In this document: in pieces, positions 8,828-17,119 of the stretch
Position numbering within the stretch: the stretch's first letter is position 1
Layout of the letters: the number at the start of each line of letters is the position of its first letter
NCBI RefSeq assembly: GCF_010993745.1
Contig: NZ_WOTN01000002.1
Span: 1,550,001 to 1,614,000 of the forward strand
Length of the DNA: 64,000 nucleotides
From: Fodinicola acaciae
GTDB taxonomy: Bacteria; Actinomycetota; Actinomycetes; Mycobacteriales; HKI-0501
Direction of reading: 5' to 3'
The notes under the pieces: model-generated
Databases searched by the model: none
What the model saw: only the letters and a program-made list of their open reading frames with translations
What the model was told of the DNA's origin: nothing
Made by a program: the position numbers and the translations under genes

Positions 8828-11206
8828 CTACTTGTCGCCGCGAAGGATCGCCGCGCCGGAGGTGCCTTTGGCGCGCGTGTACGCGTCATACCACTCGGTG
8901 TCGTAGTGGTCGAGGTATGCCTGCGCGCGTTGGCCGCCGAGGTGGCGGACGAGTTGTTCGAGCCGAGCCTCGTCAGTGTGGTCGTTCAGCTGCGACAGGT
9001 TGATCAGGTGCGGTTTTCCGTGGTCATAACGGACGAAATCCTTGACGAGCTCCTTGACAGCCGGGTCGTGGCTGTCGTGCAACAGATTCTCGTGCGTGGC
9101 GACCCATGCCTCGGCGTAGTCGTGGGCGGCGCGTACGTCGCCGGAACCCTGGCCGTCCGGCGGCTGGAAGGACGCGGCCAGATCCGGATCCGGCGCGGCG
9201 ATCTGGTTGTGCGTGAAAAGATCGACCAGCTGGCCCAAGGCAAAACTGGACACGCCTTTGTCGCCGACCAGGCCGAGGCCGAACTGAGCCGACGATCGGC
9301 CGAGGTTGAGGTAATACTGCGTGTCGCCGTACTTCTTCGCGTCGTGCTCGAATTTCAGCTCCTTGTCGATCAGCTCGACGTTCGCGGGAGTGGCGTCCAG
9401 TTCGCCGTTGAGGATGGAAACCGACCGCAGCGCGTCGGCCGAGTCGAGTTTGCCGTGTACGGTGTCCTGCAGCAGATGCGCCTCGTATTCGCCTGCTTTC
9501 AACGACAACGCGTTCAAGGCGTTGGGATCGGCGCCGATCAGAGCGAGGAAGTGTTGCCGGTCGACCGACCGGATCGTCAGCGTGCCGTCGTTCTCGATGC
9601 CGGTCCGCTCGTTGGCCAGCGCCTTCTCCGCGAAGTCGCCGATGTAGGTGTCGGCGATGTTGGCGAGGCTGCCGGAAAACGCGGGATTCTTGTGGAAGTC
9701 GGCGTAGAAGTTCTGGAACGGCGAGCTGCCGCCGTTCGCGGTGGTGTCGTCCAACGCGTGCAGCAGCACTTCCGCCGCCTGGGTCGCGTGCTTGTACGTA
9801 TCGCTGCCGTGATCGGGATTTCGGCCGTCCTCGGCGATCCAGTTGACCAGTCCGGAGGCCGCGGCACCGCGGTCCGGCCAGTCGAAATGCGTGAGGTTTC
9901 CCAGGACGTACGCGCCGTCCGAGCCGGTCAGGACGGCGTAGTCGGCGTCGTGATTACGCGTGGAGACACCAATAAGTCCCTGCGCGATCGTCTTGATGTG
10001 GTCGTAGTCGTACAGGTCGGCGTTGGAGACGCCGATCGTCTTGCCGTTCTCGTGGACCGTCTGCGCGGTCGAGGCGATCTCCGATACGCGGAGGGTGAGA
10101 TTTTCGGAGAACTGCGTGCCGCCGACGAGGCTGGGGTCGGCCTGGCTCAAGGCGGCGGCGAGGTTTCCGAAGGTCCGCAGCTCCGGTATGCCGAGGGTGG
10201 GGACCGGTGCCGTTCCTCCAGTCGAGTAGCCGTACTCGACGGCCGACTTGTCCAGGATGTCGCGGAGATACTGGGGCAGGTCACCGTAGGAGCCGCCGAG
10301 CTTTTCGCTGGACAGCGCGAGTAATCCACCGCCGAGTGCCTTCAGCTGTGCCTTGTTGCCGGCGCTCGCCTCGATCGCCCTGTTGAGGTCTTTCTTGTCG
10401 AGGTTTCCATAGAAAGCCTTCAGATAGGCCAGCTCGCCGGCGGTCAGCTTGTCGCCGTTTTTCTGTGCCTGCACCGAATACGCGGAGAGCAGGCCGAGCA
10501 GCGCCAGTGCCTTGCCATAGTCCGGATCGTCCGGACCGCGCCGGACAACGCCCGCGGCCCAGCTGCCGTCCGCAGCCGTGAGCGGCGGCGGCACCTTCGG
10601 ATCGGCCTGCTTTCCCAGGCTGAGATAGGTCCCCCAGGAAAGGCCACCGGCTCTGGCCAACGCGAGCAGGTCGCTGTCGTCCGGCGTGTGCCGGATCCGG
10701 CCGGCCCAGTCGTTGGCCTGGTCGCGCAGCTGGTTGAGCAGCGCGTACGCGCGCAGGCTGAGGTCGTTGGCGGCGGTCTGCCGCGCGCTGTTGAGCTGGC
10801 TGTCGTATTTCTGGTTGGCGGCCGTGCGATCGGCGTCGCTGGCGTTGGCCGGGATCGTCGGCTGGTTGACGCCGAAGTTGACGCTGTTGTCGAACTGCCA
10901 GTTGGCGAGCAGCTTCTGCCGCTCGGTCTTGAACGTCCGCACGTCCTGCGACCAGCTGTGCGTGATGTCCGCGCCGTAGGCGACCGCGGCGAAGGCGGCC
11001 TGGAACGCGGCCAGGTTTTTCGTTGCCAGCGTACGGATCGGTCCGCTGACGACGTCGGAGAACTGCAGCGCCGCGGTGTTGACCGCCGCATTCACATCGT
11101 CGCCGTGGCCGGTGAGGACTGCCGCGACCTTGCGCAGATCGGTGGCGCTGGCCTCGATGGTGCCGGGGTCAGCCGGTGTGTCCGGAATATCTGGTTCGAT
11201 CGCCAT
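8828..11206 (-). CDS. Large WXG100-like / DUF6571-like protein of unknown function
   Basis: A 792-residue soluble, mostly helical protein. The first about 120 residues look like a WXG100/ESX-type helical hairpin (ASATDLRKVAAVLTGHGDDVNAAVN, then a central W in THSWSQDV). The rest is a long helical region rich in Asp, Ala and Leu, with no recognised enzymatic motif and no signal peptide. The pattern recalls actinobacterial DUF6571-type proteins, large putative substrates of type VII secretion. The C-terminus (TEWYDAYTRAKGTSGA) shows no toxin motif I recognise and no immunity gene follows. GGGAGA precedes the ATG. The function is unknown and the secretion idea is inference. Confidence 0.7.
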   Translation of the reverse strand: MAIEPDIPDTPADPGTIEASATDLRKVAAVLTGHGDDVNAAVNTAALQFSDVVSGPIRTLATKNLAAFQAAFAAVAYGADITHSWSQDVRTFKTERQKLLANWQFDNSVNFGVNQPTIPANASDADRTAANQKYDSQLNSARQTAANDLSLRAYALLNQLRDQANDWAGRIRHTPDDSDLLALARAGGLSWGTYLSLGKQADPKVPPPLTAADGSWAAGVVRRGPDDPDYGKALALLGLLSAYSVQAQKNGDKLTAGELAYLKAFYGNLDKKDLNRAIEASAGNKAQLKALGGGLLALSSEKLGGSYGDLPQYLRDILDKSAVEYGYSTGGTAPVPTLGIPELRTFGNLAAALSQADPSLVGGTQFSENLTLRVSEIASTAQTVHENGKTIGVSNADLYDYDHIKTIAQGLIGVSTRNHDADYAVLTGSDGAYVLGNLTHFDWPDRGAAASGLVNWIAEDGRNPDHGSDTYKHATQAAEVLLHALDDTTANGGSSPFQNFYADFHKNPAFSGSLANIADTYIGDFAEKALANERTGIENDGTLTIRSVDRQHFLALIGADPNALNALSLKAGEYEAHLLQDTVHGKLDSADALRSVSILNGELDATPANVELIDKELKFEHDAKKYGDTQYYLNLGRSSAQFGLGLVGDKGVSSFALGQLVDLFTHNQIAAPDPDLAASFQPPDGQGSGDVRAAHDYAEAWVATHENLLHDSHDPAVKELVKDFVRYDHGKPHLINLSQLNDHTDEARLEQLVRHLGGQRAQAYLDHYDTEWYDAYTRAKGTSGAAILRGDK

Positions 11207-11327
11207 GTCCCCGTCTCCCTGCCGTCAGGTCAACTCTCGTGTACGCACCGTAGGCTCCGGTAGCGCCGGCGAGATCCCCGATTCGTGCCACCTTTGGCGC
11301 TTTTCGAGACAGGTAAAGGAAATATGG

Positions 11328-11891
11328 CTATCGGATGGCGGCCGGTGGGAGATCGGCGTACGAACCGGCCGGCCAGCTGCTCGGGTCGGGACCGAGCGCG
11401 GCCAGTTGCTCGGCGCACCACGGCGAGATCGGCTGCGCGCCGTCGGCAACCGCGGCGAGGAATCCGGTCCAGTCGACCCAGGCGTACGCCTCGACCTCGG
11501 TTGGGTCGGGCACCGGCTCGGTCGCCGTGACGGCACGAAAGACCGGGCACATCTCGTTCTCGGCGATGCCGTCCATCGTTGCCGTGTAACGGAAATCCGG
11601 CAGGATCAGGGTCAGCTCGGCGACCGTCAGGCCGAGCTCGGCGGCCAGCCTCCGGCGTACGGCGCCGGTCAGCGGCTCGGCCGGCAGCGGATGGCCACAG
11701 CAGGAATTCGTCCACACACCGGGAAAAGTCTTCTTCGTCGACGCTCGCCGCGTGAGCAGGAAGCGGCCGGCCGGATCGAAGACATAGCAGGAAAACGCAA
11801 GGTGCAGCGGCGTACGCGCGTTGTGCACACTCGCTTTGTCCGCGGTGCCGATAGCGTTGCCTGCCTCGTCAAGCAACACAACGCTCTCCAT
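11328..11891 (-). CDS. idi: Isopentenyl-diphosphate delta-isomerase, type I
   Basis: A 187-residue Nudix-fold enzyme interconverting isopentenyl and dimethylallyl diphosphate with a divalent metal. The catalytic cysteine lies in TNSCCGHP, the catalytic acid in IAENEMCPVF, and FLLTRRASTKKTFPGVW gives the substrate and metal region. Length fits bacterial type I enzymes. The ATG at 11891 is favoured by GAGGAGGG five bases upstream. It follows the DedA gene by 10 bases on the same strand and is probably cotranscribed with it. No other isoprenoid gene is near. Confidence 0.95.
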   Translation of the reverse strand: MESVVLLDEAGNAIGTADKASVHNARTPLHLAFSCYVFDPAGRFLLTRRASTKKTFPGVWTNSCCGHPLPAEPLTGAVRRRLAAELGLTVAELTLILPDFRYTATMDGIAENEMCPVFRAVTATEPVPDPTEVEAYAWVDWTGFLAAVADGAQPISPWCAEQLAALGPDPSSWPAGSYADLPPAAIR

Positions 11892-11901
11892 CAAGCCCTC
11901 C

Positions 11902-12564
11902 TCAATGAGAGGAAACGAGCTCCCGCGTCTCCTCCTCGGCCGGCTCGTCGGCGGTGGCCAGCAGCCGCCGGCGCGCCAGCAGACCGGCCAGCGCGGTGAT
12001 GCCAAGGCCGAGCACCAGGCCGCCGACGAAAATCAACCACGAGTACTGATCGAACCAGATCCGGGCCGCCGAGCCCAGCGTGTACATCAGCGCGGTCATG
12101 CCGCCGGCCCACACGATGCCGCCGGCGACGTTGGCCGGCAGGAATCGCTTGTACGGCATGCCGAGCGTGCCGGCGATCGGCCCGGCCAGGATCCGCAGCA
12201 CCACGATGAACCGGCCGAAGAACACGGCCCAGATGTCCGAGGTCGCGAACGCGCGTTCGGCCGTACGGATCTTCGCCGGGCCGAAATGCCGCGGAAAACG
12301 CCCGCCGAGCTTGTCCAGCAGCTTGCGGCCGCCGCGTTTGCCGATCAGGTAGCCGAGCGAGTCGCCGACCACCGCGCCGGTGATGCCGGCGGCGGCCACG
12401 CCGACCGGGTCGACCGTGCCGGTGGTGGCCAGCAGTGCGGCGCTGATCAGGGTCGCCTCGCCGGGCAGCGGGATCCCCATGCTCTCCAGGCCGATCAGCA
12501 GGCCGACCGTGACGTACACCAGCATTGCCGGCGCGTGGCTGAGCCACAGCTCGATGTCGTGCAT
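11902..12564 (-). CDS. DedA-family integral membrane protein
   Basis: A 220-residue membrane protein with the DedA/VTT signature: an N-terminal re-entrant region with ESMGIPLPGEATLI, then GAVVGDSLGYLIGKRGG and FFGRFIVVLRILAGPIAGTLGM, which carries the conserved Arg residues. Several hydrophobic segments follow. DedA proteins act in lipid carrier recycling and membrane homeostasis, driven by the proton gradient. The adjacent idi gene may be only a neighbour, although undecaprenyl-phosphate transport would link it to isoprenoid supply. That link is inference. Confidence 0.93.
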   Translation of the reverse strand: MHDIELWLSHAPAMLVYVTVGLLIGLESMGIPLPGEATLISAALLATTGTVDPVGVAAAGITGAVVGDSLGYLIGKRGGRKLLDKLGGRFPRHFGPAKIRTAERAFATSDIWAVFFGRFIVVLRILAGPIAGTLGMPYKRFLPANVAGGIVWAGGMTALMYTLGSAARIWFDQYSWLIFVGGLVLGLGITALAGLLARRRLLATADEPAEEETRELVSSH

Positions 12565-12578
12565 AGCTCCTGACGTTT

Positions 12579-13409
12579 TCAGCCAGCCAGTGGATCGGCA
12601 ACGGGGTTCCCCCTGACCTCATCCCTGATCTTGCGAGATCGAGCCGGAATGATGAGAGGCGTACCACTTTCGGGGTCATCGATGACCCGGCACGTCAACC
12701 CAAAGACGTCTTGAACCAGCTCGGCGGTCATGATCTCGCCCGGCTGGCCGGCCGCCACGATCCGGCCGGCGTCCATCACGATCAGGTGTGTCGCATAGCG
12801 GCAGGCGTGGTTCAGGTCGTGCAGGACGGCCACGAGCGTGTGGCCGTGATCCGAGTGTAGGTCAGCGCACAGGTCGAGCATCTCGATCTGGTGGCCGATG
12901 TCCAGGAACGTGGTCGGCTCGTCCAGCAGCAGGATCGAGGTCTCCTGGGCCAGGATCATCGCCAGCCAGACGCGCTGCCGTTGGCCGCCGGACAGCTCGT
13001 CCACATAGCGTGCGGCCAGGTCGGTCACGCCGGTCGCGGCCATCGCGCGCGCGACCGCCGACTCGTCGGCCGGCGACCACTGCTGCAGCAGCCGCTGGTG
13101 CGGATAGCGACCACGCGCGACCAGGTCGGCGACCGAGATGGCGTCCGGCGCGATCGAGCTCTGCGGCAGCAGGCCGAGCCGGCGCGCCACCTCCCTGGTC
13201 CGGTACGCGGAGATGACCGAGCCGTCCAGATACACCGCGCCGGCGCGCGGTTTGAGCATCCGCGACAGCGCGCGCAGCAGCGTCGACTTGCCGCAGGCGT
13301 TGGGACCGACGATCACCGTGAAGGAGCCGTCGGGGATGCCCACCGACAGGTCCTCGACGACGATCCGTGTGTCGTACGCGAGATGCAGGTCCTTTGCGTG
13401 GAGTCTCAC
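12579..13409 (-). CDS. Iron-siderophore ABC transporter ATP-binding protein (FepC/FecE type)
   Basis: About 276 residues. Walker A is GPNACGKSTLLRAL, the Q-loop is in LLPQSSIAP, the signature is LSGGQRQRVWLAMILAQ, Walker B is ILLLDEPTTFLDI, and the switch His is in VAVLHDLNHA. LDIGHQIEMLDL is typical of FecE-type ATPases. It powers uptake of a ferric siderophore through the two permeases encoded upstream. The GTG at 13409 is preferred because it overlaps the permease stop (GTGA) and has AAAGGA seven bases upstream; an in-frame ATG at 13433 is also possible. It is the last gene of the operon. No binding protein is encoded here. Confidence 0.94.
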   Translation of the reverse strand: MRLHAKDLHLAYDTRIVVEDLSVGIPDGSFTVIVGPNACGKSTLLRALSRMLKPRAGAVYLDGSVISAYRTREVARRLGLLPQSSIAPDAISVADLVARGRYPHQRLLQQWSPADESAVARAMAATGVTDLAARYVDELSGGQRQRVWLAMILAQETSILLLDEPTTFLDIGHQIEMLDLCADLHSDHGHTLVAVLHDLNHACRYATHLIVMDAGRIVAAGQPGEIMTAELVQDVFGLTCRVIDDPESGTPLIIPARSRKIRDEVRGNPVADPLAG

Positions 13410-14452
13410 GCCGTCGTCCTTTCGCGTCGCCACTGGAAAGCGAGCAATCCGATCAGGTAGAGGCCGCCGACCGCGCCGGTCATCACGCCGACCGGCAGTT
13501 GGACGCCAGGGATGAGCCGCTCCGCCGCCTGGTCGCTGACCAGCAACAACACGGCTCCCATCAGGCCGGCCGGGACGATGCCGGCACCGGCCGCTTTGGT
13601 GAGCCGGCGCGCCAGGTGTGGCGCGGCCAGCGCGACGAAGCCGATCGGTCCGGCGGCCGCCGTCGCCGCCGCGGTGAGGCCGACGCCGACGACGAGCAAC
13701 CAGCCGCGCGTCGACTCCACGCGTACGCCCAACGCGCGCGCTGCATCGTCACCCATCTCGAGCGCGTCCAGACCGCGGCCCAGCGCCAGCGCTGCTGGCA
13801 CGAGGAGCAGCAGGCCGATCGCCAGCGGCCACACCTGTGACCAGCTGCGCGCGTTGAGGCTGCCGATCAGCCAGACCGCGGCCTGCTGCGCGTCGTCGAC
13901 GCGCGCGCGTGTCAGCAGATACGAGTTGACCGAGGTCAGCGCGGCGCCGATGGCGATGCCGACGAGGATGAGCCGATAGCCTTGCGCGCCGCGCTTGAAC
14001 GCCAGCGCGTACACCAGCAACGCCGTCAACGCGCCGGAGCCGACCGCGCCGAGCGCGATGCCGGTCTGGTCGCTGCCGAAGATCAGGATCATTACCAGCG
14101 CGCCGGTCGCCGAGCCGTTGGTGAAGCCGACGATCTCCGGGCTGCCGAGCGGATTCTTCGACAGGCTCTGGAAGATCGCGCCGGCCATGCCAAGGGCGAG
14201 GCCGCACATGACCGCCACGATCACGCGCGGCAGCCGCAGGCCGAAGATGATGAAGTCGTTGACGCGGTCGCCGGCGCCGATGAGCGTACGGACGACGTCC
14301 AATGGCGCGATGGGGAAGTCGCCGGTGCCGGTTGCCACTACGACAAGCACGAGCGCGACGATGGCGAGCGCCACGCTGACGATGACCGTACGCGGATGGA
14401 AGCGCAGCGAGACGCGGCGCGCGCGGCCGCGTGGCAGCGAGAGCACGGTCAT
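13406..14452 (-). CDS. Iron-siderophore ABC transporter permease (FecCD family, second)
   Basis: About 348 residues with the multi-span FecCD fold. Signature regions are LRLPRVIVAVMCGLALGMAG, FQSLSKNPLGSPEIVGFTNG, and AGPIGFVALAAPHLARRL near the coupling helix that meets the ATPase. It should pair with the preceding permease as a heterodimer. The ATG at 14452 overlaps the upstream stop (ATGA), which shows translational coupling and rules out the longer upstream reading. It is under the same iron box as its neighbours. Confidence 0.94.
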   Translation of the reverse strand: MTVLSLPRGRARRVSLRFHPRTVIVSVALAIVALVLVVVATGTGDFPIAPLDVVRTLIGAGDRVNDFIIFGLRLPRVIVAVMCGLALGMAGAIFQSLSKNPLGSPEIVGFTNGSATGALVMILIFGSDQTGIALGAVGSGALTALLVYALAFKRGAQGYRLILVGIAIGAALTSVNSYLLTRARVDDAQQAAVWLIGSLNARSWSQVWPLAIGLLLLVPAALALGRGLDALEMGDDAARALGVRVESTRGWLLVVGVGLTAAATAAAGPIGFVALAAPHLARRLTKAAGAGIVPAGLMGAVLLLVSDQAAERLIPGVQLPVGVMTGAVGGLYLIGLLAFQWRRERTTA

Positions 14453-15516
14453 AGCTGCGGGATCCGGCGTCGGCGTACCAGCATGATGAACAACGGTGCT
14501 CCGATCAGCGGGGTGACGATGCCGACCTGTAGCTCGCCGGGACTGCCGAGCCAACGGCCGGCCACGTCGGCGGCGAGCAGCAGGGCCGGCGAGATGACCA
14601 GCGAGTACGGCAGGACCCAGCGCTGGTCAGGGCCGGTGATGGCGCGCGCGATGTGCGGCACCGTGAGGCCGACGAACGCGATCGGACCGACCGCCGCGGT
14701 CGCCGCGCCGCACATGAGCGTGATGGCGACCGTGCCGACGCCGCGCGTCAGCTCAACGCGGGCGCCGAGTGCACGAGAGGCATCTTCGCCGAGGGCGATC
14801 GCGTTGAGCGGGCGTACGAGCGCCAGCGCCAACAACACGCCGACCAGCAGAAACGGCGTGACCTGCGACAACGTGCCATAGCTGGCGGCGCCGAGCGAGC
14901 CGACCGCCCAGAACCGAAACTGGTCGAAGGTCGCGGTGTCCAGCAGAGCGACGCCGGAGACGTACGCGGTGAGGGCGAAGGTGACGGCTGTGCCAGCCAA
15001 CGCCAGCCGCACCGGTGATGCGCCCCCGCCCCGGTTGGCCAGGGCGTACACGACGATCATCGCGACTGCCGCGCCAGCCAGCGCGAACCAGACGTAGCCG
15101 GCGAGCGAGCTGAGGCCGATGAACGCGATCGCCGTGACCACGGCGGCCGACGCGCCGGCGGTGACGCCGAGGATGCCCGGATCGGCCAACGGGTTGCGGG
15201 TGAGTGCCTGCATGAGCGCGCCGGCGACGCCGAGCGCGATGCCGACCTCGGCGCCGAGAAGCGTACGCGGGATGCGGAGCGTACGGATGATCTCGGCGTC
15301 GCGACCCCGCAGGCCGCCGAAGAGTGCGTCGAGGGTCGTACCAAGGGGGATCGCGCGTGCGCCGATCGCGATGCTGGCGATGAGGACGAGCGCGAGGACG
15401 GCGAGGCCGATGAGCAGACCGAGCAGCCGCCACTGTGCCTTGGTCGCCAGCCCTTGTCGCGTCTTCGTCTTTGGTCGCTTCGTCTTTGGTGGCTCAGCGA
15501 CCGCGACGTTGCTCAC
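14449..15516 (-). CDS. Iron-siderophore ABC transporter permease (FecCD family, first)
   Basis: A 355-residue permease, first gene of a three-gene operon. A Lys/Pro-rich cytoplasmic start (PPKTKRPKTKTRQG) precedes the first membrane helix. FecCD motifs include LRIPRTLLGAEVGIALGVAGALMQ (shown in pieces: RIPRTLLGAE, GVAGALMQALTRNPLADPGI) and VGPIAFVGLTVPHIARAI. It starts with GTG about 30 bases downstream of the iron box, so transcription is expected to be repressed when iron is sufficient. The operon lacks a substrate-binding protein and siderophore biosynthesis genes, so those must lie elsewhere. Confidence 0.94.
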   Translation of the reverse strand: MSNVAVAEPPKTKRPKTKTRQGLATKAQWRLLGLLIGLAVLALVLIASIAIGARAIPLGTTLDALFGGLRGRDAEIIRTLRIPRTLLGAEVGIALGVAGALMQALTRNPLADPGILGVTAGASAAVVTAIAFIGLSSLAGYVWFALAGAAVAMIVVYALANRGGGASPVRLALAGTAVTFALTAYVSGVALLDTATFDQFRFWAVGSLGAASYGTLSQVTPFLLVGVLLALALVRPLNAIALGEDASRALGARVELTRGVGTVAITLMCGAATAAVGPIAFVGLTVPHIARAITGPDQRWVLPYSLVISPALLLAADVAGRWLGSPGELQVGIVTPLIGAPLFIMLVRRRRIPQL

Positions 15517-15547
15517 AGGGCTCGGCCTCCAGATGGCGAAACAGGGC

Positions 15548-15566
15548 TTAGGTTAGGCTAACAAAG
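15548..15566 (-). promoter_or_regulatory. Iron box (IdeR/DmdR1/DtxR operator)
   Basis: TTAGGTTAGGCTAACAAAG matches the actinobacterial iron-box consensus TTAGGTTAGGCTAACCTAA at 16 of 19 positions, including the first 15. It lies about 30 bases upstream of the siderophore permease start, where bound Fe(II)-regulator would block the promoter. Confidence 0.93.
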
Positions 15567-15659
15567 CTGTCCGGTAGGCCAGTGGTGATGTCAAATCTGT
15601 GATGAGCGGCATCCATTTGGCGGATGTTCAGCTGCGACCAATCGACTACGGTGCGTTAA

Positions 15660-16412
15660 GTGATAGCGATCATGGAAGCCGTCCGGCGAGGCGGCAGACG
15701 GCGGGTGAGGCCCGTGGCCGGTAGGACCGACCGGCCGTACGTGCTGTTGAGCTGCGCGATGTCCGTCGATGGCTTCATCGACGACGCGACTCCGGAGCGC
15801 CTGCTGTTGTCCAACGCCGCCGACTTCGACCGGGTCGACGGCGAACGCGCCGCCAGTGACGCCATCGTCGTCGGAGCCAACACGATCCGCCGCGAAAACC
15901 CCCGCCTGGCCGTACGCTCACCGGCCCGCCGCCAGGCACGCGTACGCTCCGGCCGGCCGGCGACCCCCGCCAAGGTGACCTTGACGGCGTCCGGAGACCT
16001 CGACCCCTCCGCCAACTTCTTCGCCGACGACACCCTGACGCTCGTCTATTGCCCCTCGTCCGCACGCGCCGACCTCGCCACCCGCCTGGGCGACCACGCC
16101 GAGGTCATCGGCGTCGGTGGTTCCCTGGATCTGTCTGCTGTACTGAAGGATCTCGGTGAGCGGGGGATTCAGCGACTGATGGTCGAAGGCGGATCCTCAG
16201 TCCTCACGTCGTTTTTGACCGCCGGCGTCGTCGACGAGCTCCACCTCGCCGTGGCGCCGTTTTTTGTCGGGGATGCCGAAGCGCCCCGCTTCGTTGGGGC
16301 GGGCCGGTATCGGTGGACGCCAACGGAAACGATGCGCCTGGTCGACACGACAGCCATCGGAGACGTGGCGTTGTTGCGGTATCGCCTGTCTGATCGCGAG
16401 GCGCCAGCCTGA
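15660..16412 (+). CDS. RibD C-terminal-type reductase (dihydrofolate reductase-like fold)
   Basis: A 250-residue protein of the RibD_C family. Features are VLLSCAMSVDGFIDD at the N-terminus, DAIVVGANTIRRENPRL, and GIQRLMVEGGSSVLTSFLTAGVVDELHLAVAP, the NADPH- and substrate-binding hallmarks of 5-amino-6-(5-phosphoribosylamino)uracil reductases. It lacks a deaminase domain. The gene about 700 bases downstream encodes a stand-alone deaminase on the same strand, so together they may replace the bifunctional RibD of riboflavin synthesis; that is inference. GTG at 15660 and ATG at 15672 are both possible starts. Confidence 0.82.
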   Translation: MIAIMEAVRRGGRRRVRPVAGRTDRPYVLLSCAMSVDGFIDDATPERLLLSNAADFDRVDGERAASDAIVVGANTIRRENPRLAVRSPARRQARVRSGRPATPAKVTLTASGDLDPSANFFADDTLTLVYCPSSARADLATRLGDHAEVIGVGGSLDLSAVLKDLGERGIQRLMVEGGSSVLTSFLTAGVVDELHLAVAPFFVGDAEAPRFVGAGRYRWTPTETMRLVDTTAIGDVALLRYRLSDREAPA

Positions 16413-16584
16413 GGCCGTGGCTGGTCGGGCTGCGGGTAGGTGGCTGGGCCGGAGGTAGTTGGGCCTGAGGTTGTTGGTTCTGTTGGGTGCCGCGGGTGCG
16501 GTTGTGTTTGTTGTGTGGACCAGGAGCGTGGCTGGGGCGCCAGAGGGTGCCGTGGCGTCTCAGCGGGTGGCGTGAGGGTCCAGT

Positions 16585-16734
16585 ATGTGGGACGCGGACG
16601 GCGTGTGGAGCGCTAAATGTCCGACTTGTGAGGGTCGCGGATGGCATGAATGTCGAGTTACTTGCATTGGACGCAAGAAACAAGGCTTTCACACCGCCGC
16701 GATCACCGGAGGCTGTGACGGATGTGACTACTGA
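16585..16734 (+). CDS. Cys-rich small protein, repeat-family member A (hypothetical)
   Basis: A 49-codon ORF too short for routine calling. After an 8-residue leader it reads AKCPTCEGRGWHECRVTC, continues through GRKKQGFHTAA, and ends GGCDGCDY. The six cysteines form CxxC, EC, TC and CxxC groups, suggesting a zinc ribbon-like fold. GGGTCC just upstream of the ATG can act as a weak ribosome binding site and is shared by copies B and C. Against coding: A and B differ at 11 bases over 39 codons and nine of these change the residue, so strong protein selection is not visible. I know no homologue. Function unknown. Confidence 0.45.
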   Translation: MWDADGVWSAKCPTCEGRGWHECRVTCIGRKKQGFHTAAITGGCDGCDY

Positions 16735-16787
16735 GGCTAGTAATGCTGTTGTGACTGCTGGGCTGCACCAAATGTCTATTTTGATGT

Positions 16788-16800
16788 CTTGTTAAACAAG
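16788..16800. promoter_or_regulatory. 13-bp palindrome of repeat element A
   Basis: CTTGTTAAACAAG is a perfect inverted repeat around one central base, 53 bases after the stop of the Cys-rich ORF. The same site occurs at the same relative position in copies B (35924-35936) and C (45687-45699). It could be a protein-binding or recombination site; its role is unknown. Confidence 0.6.
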
Positions 16801-17119
16801 TATTACGCAGCCGATCCGTCTCACCCGCATTGCCAGCCACAGTAGCCACATCAGCACCACCCCGGACGCTGTGATGGCGTCCATGTTGACGGGTTGCTTC
16901 CCACACGTGACCGAGCAAGCCCAGGAGACCCAGCCCCGCACGAAACCGCCGCCCCCACCCCCATGCACACCGATTGGCGGCCCAACCACCTCCCCAACGC
17001 AACAAACGTGAAGACGTCACCCACTCCCCACACGCAACGTTCGTCCCCGCCCGCCCTGCCCTCGCCCGCCCCCCCGACCACACCGCGTAACCACCACGCC
17101 GCGGCGCACAATAGGACTC

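Larger units (their letters stand above)
16435..17010. repeat. Intergenic repeat element A (outer limits approximate)
   Basis: This otherwise gene-poor stretch carries copy A of the three-copy element. The conserved core runs from GGGTCC at 16576 to TATTACGCAG ending at 16810 and contains a Cys-rich ORF and a 13-bp palindrome. Outside the core, 16981-17010 read on the minus strand resembles the inverted-repeat arms of element B (TTTGTTGCGTTGGG then GGTGGTTGGG). Bases 16435-16580 share shorter GT-rich blocks with the B flank, such as GTTGGGTGCCGCG. It sits between the reductase and deaminase genes. Confidence 0.7.

Noticed and set aside
12579..15516. Siderophore biosynthetic cluster
   Set aside because: Only transport genes are present. 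No NRPS, NIS synthetase or hydroxylase gene is in the window.
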